Shown one piece after another: positions 1 to 5,546 of a stretch of DNA of 6,358 bases. The stretch is from an uncultured Pseudobdellovibrionaceae bacterium (lineage in GTDB: Bacteria; Bdellovibrionota; Bdellovibrionia; Bdellovibrionales; Bdellovibrionaceae): assembly GCA_937900305.1 (NCBI GenBank), contig CALCCV010000335.1:1-6358 (forward strand), written 5' to 3'. Below the pieces are notes generated by a model. The model did no database searches, had not been told where the DNA came from, and worked only from the letters and a program-made list of their open reading frames with translations. Within the stretch, counting starts at the first letter, position 1. Each line of letters opens with the position of its first letter. The translations under genes were made by a program, and so were the position numbers.

Positions 1-489
1 CAGCTTGATGTATTCCGGATCTGCCGGCAGCAGATTCTTCTCTTGCAATTGCGTTTCAATCTTTTGCTCAATCGTTTGATCGACAAAGGACATTCGAAAT
101 GGTTTTGCTTCACAATATTGGCTGCGTGAATTTCCTCGGGGACTCAATAACACCGGTAGGTAATTCACTGCTCCTGCAGACTCTTCCACTGCGATCACTC
201 CTCGCAGTGTCTGGCCCACATTCAAACTCTTATAGTCTGTGAGCATCGTCACCTTGAGTGGCTGATTGATATCTTCAGTTTTGTAAAGCGGAGCCGATGG
301 AGCTTTGCATTGAACATCATTATCAAGGATCTGCGCCGGAGGAGGTGGCGCGACCACTGGATCCTGAGCCTGAGCCGGAGGAAGAAATGGTGATGGAATC
401 AGAAATAGAATTGTCAGGAGCGATGAAAGGCAAAGTTCACGAACAAGAAACTGACCAATGCCATTGAGACCTAAATAACTTCTATTCAC
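1..489 (-). CDS. Exported protein of unknown function, N-terminal 163 residues (3' end beyond window)
   Basis: The reading frame is open from GTG at 489-487 to the window edge. An in-frame TAA lies a few codons upstream, and AAGAAGGA (plus positions 495-502) sits 5 nt before the GTG, so this start is well supported. Residues 1-41 form a signal peptide: Arg3 and Arg17 in the n-region, a hydrophobic core at about 19-36, and a PAQAQ junction giving likely SPase I cleavage after Ala41. No lipobox cysteine is placed to make it a lipoprotein. A Pro-rich linker follows (VVAPPPPAQ, 45-53). The mature part contains PLKVTMLTD (77-85) and a basic, Cys-containing segment RGNSRSQYCEAKPFR (118-132). This pattern reminds me of the N-terminus of uncharacterised envelope proteins loosely related to the CotH family, with an RGxxR...C..kPlR-type motif. 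That resemblance is from memory and weak. The function is unknown; export is the safe statement. A 232-nt gap separates it from the kinase gene upstream, so it probably has its own promoter. Confidence 0.8.
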   Translation of the reverse strand, partial: MNRSYLGLNGIGQFLVRELCLSSLLTILFLIPSPFLPPAQAQDPVVAPPPPAQILDNDVQCKAPSAPLYKTEDINQPLKVTMLTDYKSLNVGQTLRGVIAVEESAGAVNYLPVLLSPRGNSRSQYCEAKPFRMSFVDQTIEQKIETQLQEKNLLPADPEYIKL

Positions 490-547
490 AGGAGTCCTTC
501 TTCTTTTGGTTTATGTTTTGGGCTAATGAAAGTGATTCAATTTTGAG

Positions 548-592
548 ATTTGGCACCTCGGACCATCTTCTTTTTCATAAAATGTGCCAAAT
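548..592. repeat. Perfect 9-bp inverted repeat in the gap before the exported-protein gene
   Basis: ATTTGGCAC at 548-556 is repeated exactly in inverse as GTGCCAAAT at 584-592, with 27 nt between. No T-run follows either arm, so it does not look like an intrinsic terminator. It lies about 60-100 nt upstream of the GTG start of the exported protein, where an operator or a 5'-UTR hairpin would be expected. I found no convincing -35/-10 pair and no proper sigma-54 -24/-12 site: TGGCAC is present, but TTGC is missing at the right distance. The rest of the 490-721 gap shows only weak, mutually exclusive short stems near 686-715. Confidence 0.4.
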
Positions 593-721
593 CAGAAGTG
601 AAGGAGGGGTGCGCTCAAATTGACGGCCAATTGTCCTGCTCGATCGTTGCGATGAAAAAAGAGCATTTGATTTGTTGATATTTTTGACGGAGACGACAAA
701 TTGGGGAGCCGTCGTTGATTT

Positions 722-3109
722 TCAGGGCTGATGGCCCAGGAGTTTTTTGATTTCTCTGATAAACAGATGTTTAGCGATGGGTTTGGTTAGGTGGGCGTCA
801 CAGCCAGCGTCGAGCGATTTTTGTCGCTCTTCTTGGAGAGCATGGGCCGTTAATGCCATGATCGGCATTGTGAATCCCATTTTTCGGATGGCCCGTGTGG
901 CTTCATAGCCATCAACTTTAGGTAGTTGCACATCCATAACTATCAAATCAAAGTGATTTTGTTTTACAGCTTCGATGGCGGCCTCCCCGTCATCACAAAA
1001 AATAAACTTAGCTCCGACAGCACTGAGATAAACTTTAATGAGGAGTTGGTTGTCGATCGAGTCTTCAACGACGAGAATTTGGTAACTCTTCAAACTGAGT
1101 TTCGAATCCGGTGTCGGCTCCACCGATTTTAGCTTTTCGTGCACATGATCTGGGTGACTACACATGGATGGCGAAATGGCTGGAAAACTAGCGACAAAAG
1201 TACTTCCCACACCCTCTACACTCTCGAGCAAAGATAAATCTCCACCCAAGGCCTGGCAAATTCTTCGAGAAAGAAACAAACCCAGTCCGGTTCCACCATA
1301 TCGCCTTGTCATCGAGGCATCCGCCTGAGAAAAAGGTAAAAATAGCTTACTTTGTTTCAGCTCAGAGATTCCAACGCCGGTGTCTCGGACCTTGAAGCCG
1401 ACTCGGTTGGTGGATATTTTTCCAGATCGACCCGCAGAACGGTCGGCCGCTGGATCCTTTGGAACCTCTGAAGCACTCTCTTGATAAAGACTGACTTCAA
1501 TGAATCCCGATTCCGTAAATTTGATGGAATTGTTCATCAGATTTATCAGAACTTGCTTTAGGCGAGTGGGATCGCAACAAATTTCGCGGATCAAGCTTTC
1601 AGGAACCGGCAAAATTCGCAGTTCAAGTCCTTTGCTGGTTGCCGCCGGTCGCATCAAAAAATCAACTTCTTCCAATATCTCGGGAAGCGAAACCACAACA
1701 TGCTCAACCTGAACATTGCCGGATTCGATTTTTGAAAGGTCTAAGATGTCATTAATGAGCTGCGAGAGCAGTTTGCCATTTCGAGATATCACATCGCCGT
1801 AGTGTTCGCGCACGTCCGGCGCTAAGTTTGTCGACCTCATTAGGTCTGTGAATCCCAGAATCGCTCCCAGCGGTGTGCGAATCTCGTGAGACATGTTTGC
1901 CAGAAATTGAGTCTTAGCTTCGCTCGCCTTTTTCAATTCATCTTCAATCATTTTTAAATGGGTGATGTCGATCACAGATGCCACCACCGTCGGTCGTCGA
2001 CTGTGCAGCTCGGGCATGAGGTGGGCCGAGATCATGACATTCAAACGTCTCTCGGGAGCTTCCCAGATGAGTTCAACGGACTCAACAACTTCACCGCGCT
2101 CGGCCCGGGCGACCGGCAGCTCTTTGGGATCGATCTCTTCACCCGTAGCTTTCAACAGCCGATGTCCAGCAGGAAAATCTGAAGGAATCGGAGAACCCAC
2201 CCCAACCAATTTTTGAAAGGCGTTGTTGCCAAATCGAATGGCACCACTTCCCGCTTCGGCAAAAAATATTGGTACTGGCAATAAATTCAAAGCCGATTCT
2301 AGCCAAGCCCGTTCGAGCTGCTTCATCTCTTCACGTTCTTTGCGATCCGTAATATCTCTGATGACTTTCGCAAATCCACGAATGGTGCCATCTTCATTCT
2401 TGAGTGCAGTCAATGTTCCCGCCGCCCAAAATCTCTGCGAGTCTTTGCGCTGCAACCACCGCTCATCAGGCGCGTTGCCAAAATGGCTGGCCGTATCGAG
2501 TTCTTTTTGCGGCGCATCCGTAAGAATATCTTCAGGAATGAAGAGAAGTGAAAAATGTTTGTCAATCACCTCTCGCTCTCGATAACCGGTGATTCGCTCG
2601 GCTCCCAGATTCCAACTCAGAATCACTCCGTTTGAATCGAGCATAAAAATGGCGTACTCTTCGACGCTGTTTAAAAAGGCGGTGAACATCTCTTCGCTAA
2701 AACGAAGTCGCGTCTGAGCGTCTTTCAATTTTTTTCGTTCTTCGCCCTCGAGAATTTCTCGCTCTACGATGAGTGGCAATCGTTGCAAATTACTTTTCAC
2801 GACGTAATCGCTCGCTCCCGCCCGCATCATCGCAACGGCGGCCTCTTCACCAAGCGCACCCGACATCACAATGACTGGTAAGTTTGGACTTTTATCACGA
2901 ACGATTTTCAAGACTTCTTCGGCAGTGAATCCCTTGAGGTGGTAGTCTGAGATGACAATGTCCCACTTCTTGTCCAGACTGGACGAGAGGTCGCTTAAAA
3001 ACTCCACTCGCTCAAATTGAAACTCAAGCCCGGCCTTTTTGAATAGACGATCGATCAGGAGCATGTCCTCTCGCGAATCCTCAACAAAAAGAACACTGAT
3101 TGAAGACAT
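722..3109 (-). CDS. Soluble hybrid histidine kinase, REC-PAS-PAS-HisKA-HATPase-REC (795 aa)
   Basis: A cytoplasmic multi-domain kinase; no membrane segment is visible. Numbered from ATG at 3109, the domains are: receiver 1 (about 5-115; acidic E10/D11, phosphoacceptor D55, S83, K105); PAS 1 (about 137-257, ending in the PAC-like FAKVIRDITDRK); PAS 2 (about 266-385, ending VIDITHLK); HisKA with phosphoacceptor H408 in FLANMSHEIRTPL; HATPase with N-box NLMNNSIKF (523-531), G1 RDTGVGI (575-581) and G2 GGTGLGL (605-611); and receiver 2 (about 676-792; E682/D683, D726, T754, K776). All key catalytic residues are present. The upstream in-frame ATG at 3154 would give 15 more residues, but the ATG at 3109 has AGGTGA close upstream and shares its A with the stop of the preceding gene (TGATG). 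Likely role: autophosphorylation on H408, transfer to D726, and modulation through D55 and unknown PAS ligands. An unusual loop of about 25 residues rich in Ser, Ala, Asp and Arg (about 543-568) lies between the N and G1 boxes. The output partner is not in this window. Confidence 0.96.
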   Translation of the reverse strand: MSSISVLFVEDSREDMLLIDRLFKKAGLEFQFERVEFLSDLSSSLDKKWDIVISDYHLKGFTAEEVLKIVRDKSPNLPVIVMSGALGEEAAVAMMRAGASDYVVKSNLQRLPLIVEREILEGEERKKLKDAQTRLRFSEEMFTAFLNSVEEYAIFMLDSNGVILSWNLGAERITGYREREVIDKHFSLLFIPEDILTDAPQKELDTASHFGNAPDERWLQRKDSQRFWAAGTLTALKNEDGTIRGFAKVIRDITDRKEREEMKQLERAWLESALNLLPVPIFFAEAGSGAIRFGNNAFQKLVGVGSPIPSDFPAGHRLLKATGEEIDPKELPVARAERGEVVESVELIWEAPERRLNVMISAHLMPELHSRRPTVVASVIDITHLKMIEDELKKASEAKTQFLANMSHEIRTPLGAILGFTDLMRSTNLAPDVREHYGDVISRNGKLLSQLINDILDLSKIESGNVQVEHVVVSLPEILEEVDFLMRPAATSKGLELRILPVPESLIREICCDPTRLKQVLINLMNNSIKFTESGFIEVSLYQESASEVPKDPAADRSAGRSGKISTNRVGFKVRDTGVGISELKQSKLFLPFSQADASMTRRYGGTGLGLFLSRRICQALGGDLSLLESVEGVGSTFVASFPAISPSMCSHPDHVHEKLKSVEPTPDSKLSLKSYQILVVEDSIDNQLLIKVYLSAVGAKFIFCDDGEAAIEAVKQNHFDLIVMDVQLPKVDGYEATRAIRKMGFTMPIMALTAHALQEERQKSLDAGCDAHLTKPIAKHLFIREIKKLLGHQP

Positions 3110-3561
3110 CAAGTCACCTGACCGTGAAGGGGGGGATGATTCGTGAGGAGCCAATAAATTCCCAAATTTTTAATCGCTTCCGAAAATTCCGCAAAATTAA
3201 CGGGCTTTTGGACATAACTATTCGCTCCGTTTTCGTAACTGCGGTCCACATCGGACTCTTCCTTCGAAGACGTAAGCACGACGACCGGCCAATTCTTAGT
3301 TGTGGCCTCGGCCCTCATCTTCGCCAGAACTTCGTGGCCGTCCAAACGGGGTAGCTTAAGATCTAAAAGTGTCACCGTCGGAACCAATTCGCGGTCTCGA
3401 TCCCTAAATGATCCTCGACGAAAAATCCAATCCAAAGCCTCGACCCCATCCCGACACACTAAAATCTGATGTTGAATTCCATTTTGGCGCAAAGCTCGAA
3501 TCGTCAAGAGTTCATCTTGCCGATTGTCTTCAATGAGAAGAATCAATTTCGGTTCAAGCAT
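3109..3561 (-). CDS. Single-domain response regulator, Rcp1/CheY-like (150 aa)
   Basis: A stand-alone receiver with no output domain. Visible residues: acidic pair E11/D12 in LLIEDN, phosphoacceptor D67 in TLLDLKLPRLDG, T97 in VVVLTSS, and K119 followed by Pro in YVQKPVNF. All are canonical for an active receiver. The long alpha2-beta3 segment with GVEALDWIFRRG and the C-terminal AIKNLGIYWLLTN match the Rcp1 type, the small regulators paired with phytochrome-like kinases such as Cph1. The start is ATG at 3561, chosen over an upstream TTG at 3582 because GAGGGG lies 7 nt before it. Its first 8 nt overlap the end of the upstream kinase gene, and its stop overlaps the ATG of the hybrid kinase, so it sits between two kinases in a translationally coupled operon. 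It probably accepts phosphate from the ethylene-receptor-like kinase and acts as a protein-protein switch or shuttle towards the hybrid kinase. That wiring is inferred from gene order. Confidence 0.95.
   Translation of the reverse strand: MLEPKLILLIEDNRQDELLTIRALRQNGIQHQILVCRDGVEALDWIFRRGSFRDRDRELVPTVTLLDLKLPRLDGHEVLAKMRAEATTKNWPVVVLTSSKEESDVDRSYENGANSYVQKPVNFAEFSEAIKNLGIYWLLTNHPPLHGQVT
3114..3119 (-). promoter_or_regulatory. Ribosome binding site of the hybrid kinase gene
   Basis: The minus strand reads AGGTGA, 4 nt before the ATG at 3109. It lies inside the last codons of the response-regulator gene. It supports the TGATG-coupled start at 3109 over the longer reading from 3154. Confidence 0.7.
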
Positions 3562-4807
3562 CACGACGCCCCTCAACGACAAAATAAAATGTCGTTCCTT
3601 GGCCCACTTCGGACTCGACCCAGATTTCGCCGCCGTGGCGAGCGAGAATTCGACTGGCCGTCGCTAACCCTATGCCCGTGCCCTCATAGTCTTCATTGGA
3701 ATGCAGACGTTGGAAAGCTCCAAAAAGTTTGCTTGAGTATTTCATATCGAAGCCGGCTCCGTTGTCCCTAACAAAAAAGATTTTACGACCGGCCTCGAGC
3801 TTTACGCCGAACTCAAGGCGTGCACCGACAGTCTTATTCGTAAATTTCCAAGCATTCGAAACTAGATTTTCGATCACAATACGCAAAAGTCCCGAATCCC
3901 CCCGAACTGTTGCGCCCTCTTGCACAAAAACATCTATGACTCGCCCTGGATCCAGCGCCCGAAAAGTTTCAATCGCTTCTTTCGCGTACTGGCTGAGATT
4001 GACGTCTCTCAACACAAGTTCCTGGCGAGTGACTTTTGAAAGGCCAAGAAGATCATCGATGATTTTACCCATGCGCTGAGATCCGGCACTGATAAAGTCC
4101 AAGTACTCTCGCCCTTGAGCATCTAGTTTCGCAGCATAGTCTTCTTTCAAAGCTTCACTAAATCCATTGATTCCTCGCAAAGGACTTCGGAGATCATGCG
4201 CCACGGAATAACTGAAAGCCTCCAACTCGCGGTTGACCAACAAAAGGTCTTGCTCTCGGCGATTGAGTTCAATGTTCGCGGCTTCCAATTGTTTTTTTCT
4301 TTCTTCAGACAGTCGGGCCGAAGTGGCGAATTGAACAACTTTCGAAAATAGAGGAAAAAGGATTGCAGCGGTCGTCACTGACGCAATTGCGGTGATCACT
4401 TTGATCATTCCCGCCAGCCAGTAATTCGGATACCAGAGTGTGTAAATCTCCATGAAATGAGTGCCACCACAGGCGGCGATGAAAGCTCCAAACGCTAAAA
4501 ATATGGCACTGAAGGGCAACCGAATTCTGCGAACCAAAACATAAAGGCAAATAGAAATTGAAACGTAAGCCAAGCCAATCAACAGATCCGAAAGAACCAT
4601 CAACCAGACCAACGAAGGCGTCCATAAATAACAATGTCCGTGGGGCATAAACCCAGAGTTAGAAAAAGCTCCGTCCTGCCACTTCAAAATGACAATCACC
4701 GCGATGGCCAAAACACTACTAATCGCAAAAATGGTGTTGAGAAAGCGCAATCGATTTAGAATGCTCATCTCTATAAATGCATCACCAATGAAAATTTCGG
4801 TCAACAC
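3554..4807 (-). CDS. Membrane histidine kinase with ethylene-receptor-like sensor domain (417 aa)
   Basis: Four hydrophobic helices (about 20-41, 66-91, 98-118, 130-158), a short coiled-coil linker (about 163-195), and a kinase core. The core has H204 in SYSVAHDLRSPLRG, N-box NLVSNAWKF (314-322), G1 DNGAGF (348-353) and G2 EGTGIGL (375-381). No GAF or PAS domain lies in between. Helices 2-4 closely resemble the ethylene-binding domain of ETR1 and bacterial relatives: MPHGHCYLW precedes SDLLIGLAYVSIS and FGAFIAACGGTH. Aligned to ETR1, D74, Y81, I84, I110, C113 and H117 correspond to D25, Y32, I35, I62, C65 and H69, the last two being the copper ligands. Ser85 replaces the usual Pro36. Helix 1 is extra relative to ETR1. 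The kinase core is of the phytochrome (Cph1) type that pairs with Rcp1-like regulators, and such a gene follows directly with an 8-nt overlap. The start is taken as GTG 4807, with a GGGGG tract 5 nt upstream; ATG at 4768 (residue 14) is the alternative. The ligand is unproven; ethylene or another small hydrophobic molecule is the first guess. Confidence 0.95.
   Translation of the reverse strand: MLTEIFIGDAFIEMSILNRLRFLNTIFAISSVLAIAVIVILKWQDGAFSNSGFMPHGHCYLWTPSLVWLMVLSDLLIGLAYVSISICLYVLVRRIRLPFSAIFLAFGAFIAACGGTHFMEIYTLWYPNYWLAGMIKVITAIASVTTAAILFPLFSKVVQFATSARLSEERKKQLEAANIELNRREQDLLLVNRELEAFSYSVAHDLRSPLRGINGFSEALKEDYAAKLDAQGREYLDFISAGSQRMGKIIDDLLGLSKVTRQELVLRDVNLSQYAKEAIETFRALDPGRVIDVFVQEGATVRGDSGLLRIVIENLVSNAWKFTNKTVGARLEFGVKLEAGRKIFFVRDNGAGFDMKYSSKLFGAFQRLHSNEDYEGTGIGLATASRILARHGGEIWVESEVGQGTTFYFVVEGRRDA
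3569..3574 (-). promoter_or_regulatory. Ribosome binding site of the response regulator gene
   Basis: The minus strand reads GAGGGG with a 7-nt spacer to the ATG at 3561. It lies within the region around the end of the upstream kinase gene and decides for the ATG over the in-frame TTG at 3582. Confidence 0.75.
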
Positions 4808-4953
4808 ATAAACCCCCGAAGTTCAAGATTACATAAGGTGTTTTTTGATGGGTGGCAGACTTGGGCCATGGACCTGGAGCTTGATTTAATTAAAAAGGTG
4901 CATTTTTGCTACTCGAACCCTCGGAAGTCGACGAACGGGGCACGCAATCACGA

Positions 4954-4977
4954 TTGGCAGCCGTCATCAACTGCCAA
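4954..4977. repeat. Perfect 7-bp inverted repeat upstream of the signalling operon
   Basis: TTGGCAG at 4954-4960 and CTGCCAA at 4971-4977 are exact inverse copies separated by 10 nt. It lies about 150 nt upstream of the membrane kinase start and about 90 nt beyond the queF stop. There is no adjacent T-run, so it is not an obvious terminator. It may be an operator or a structural stem of a transcript. Its core, TTGGCA...TGCCAA, also occurs in the inverted repeat at 548-592. Confidence 0.4.
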
Positions 4978-4983
4978 CCCGCT

Positions 4984-5032
4984 AATCGATTGGCCTGACC
5001 GTAGCCCAAGTGAACGAAGCCATCGATTTTTT
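4984..5032 (+). terminator. Terminator-like hairpin with T-run, reading on the plus strand
   Basis: AATCGAT-T-GGC (4984-4994) pairs with GCCATCGATT (5019-5028): ten base pairs with one bulged T, around a 24-nt loop. The run of six T at 5027-5032 follows on the plus strand. On the minus strand the hairpin is preceded by A and followed by no T-run, so it would not work as a standard intrinsic terminator for queF. No plus-strand gene is annotated before it. The loop is long, so the call is tentative; it could also be a bidirectional weak stop or chance. Confidence 0.4.
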
Positions 5033-5067
5033 ATTGTCTTTGGGAAGAGCTCTTATTGATTTGGGAA

Positions 5068-5517
5068 TTACTTGGCGTGTTTCGCGGTGATGACGGTCTT
5101 GATATTTCCGCGGACGGTAAAATCACCAACGACGTCAATTTCATGGGGATCTAAAAGATCAATGAGGTCCTGCAAAATCACGTTAGTGACATCCTCGTGG
5201 AAGACATGTTTGTCACGAAACGAGTTGATATAGAGTTTGAGAGATTTCAATTCAACGCAGTACTGATCTGGCACATAACGGATGTACACCGTCGCAAAAT
5301 CAGGAAATCCACTGCGGGGACAGACACATGTAAATTCGGGACAAGTGAATTCGATCGTGTACCGACGAACCAAAGTTCGATTTTCAAATCGCTCGAGACG
5401 ATTTTCTTCAATAGCAATCTGCCCATAAAGTTTCTCTTTCGGCTGAGGAGGTAAGGCCGCCTTCACCTTTGTTTGATTGCGTTGAGTCTTTTTTTTGGAA
5501 TTGATCTTTTTAGCCAT
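5068..5517 (-). CDS. queF: NADPH-dependent 7-cyano-7-deazaguanine reductase QueF (149 aa)
   Basis: QueF reduces the nitrile of preQ0 to the amine preQ1, using two NADPH, in the cytoplasmic pathway to queuosine at position 34 of tRNAs with GUN anticodons. The sequence has the short single-domain (YkvM-like) T-fold form. Catalytic Cys66 is in FTCVCPRSG, Asp73 in FPDFATVY, the QueF signature is ELKSLKLY (89-96), and the HED motif H107-E108 supplies substrate-binding Glu. An additional Cys64 lies two residues before the catalytic one. Residues 1-20 are a Lys-rich tail beyond the usual core. Start: ATG 5517, with AAGAGG 7 nt upstream. Only 29 nt separate it from the methyltransferase gene before it, which leaves no room for a preQ1 riboswitch, so it is probably read from the upstream promoter. 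No other queuosine gene is in the window. Confidence 0.97.
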   Translation of the reverse strand: MAKKINSKKKTQRNQTKVKAALPPQPKEKLYGQIAIEENRLERFENRTLVRRYTIEFTCPEFTCVCPRSGFPDFATVYIRYVPDQYCVELKSLKLYINSFRDKHVFHEDVTNVILQDLIDLLDPHEIDVVGDFTVRGNIKTVITAKHAK

Positions 5518-5546
5518 ACAGAGACCTCTTGTTTTTGATTTATTCT

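Noticed and set aside
548..575. Sigma-54 promoter suggested by TGGCAC
   Set aside because: On neither strand is TGGCAC followed after 5 nt by the required TTGC-type -12 element.
686..715. Short stems after the hybrid kinase stop (GACGG/CCGTC and ACGAC/GTCGT) as a terminator
   Set aside because: The two 5-bp stems compete for the same bases, have long loops and lack a T-run on the minus strand.
2223..2585. Plus-strand reading frame of 120 codons opposite the hybrid kinase
   Set aside because: It lies fully within the PAS-coding region on the other strand, is Ser/Arg-rich and has no domain signal. It is a shadow of the real gene.
3110..3154. N-terminal extension of the hybrid kinase from ATG 3154
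   Set aside because: It would overlap the response regulator gene by 46 nt and adds a Ser/Pro-rich stretch outside the receiver fold. The ATG at 3109 has a good ribosome binding site and a TGATG junction.
4147..4634. Two minus-strand frames (63 and 109 codons) within the membrane kinase gene
   Set aside because: They are out-of-frame readings of the ethylene-receptor-like kinase, which has intact motifs throughout. They do not indicate a frameshift.
4914..4925. GGTTCGA-like motif on the minus strand suggesting a tRNA T-loop
   Set aside because: The flanking bases do not form a T-stem, and no acceptor or anticodon arm fits at the required spacing.
4838..5059. Plus-strand reading frame of 73 codons in the gap before the kinase operon
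   Set aside because: It starts with GTG without a ribosome binding site, its sequence matches no family I know, and it runs through the hairpins at 4954-4977 and 4984-5032. More likely non-coding.
5518..5546. preQ1 riboswitch before queF
   Set aside because: Only 29 nt separate the genes and they include the ribosome binding site, too little for even the smallest preQ1 aptamer. No such motif was seen.
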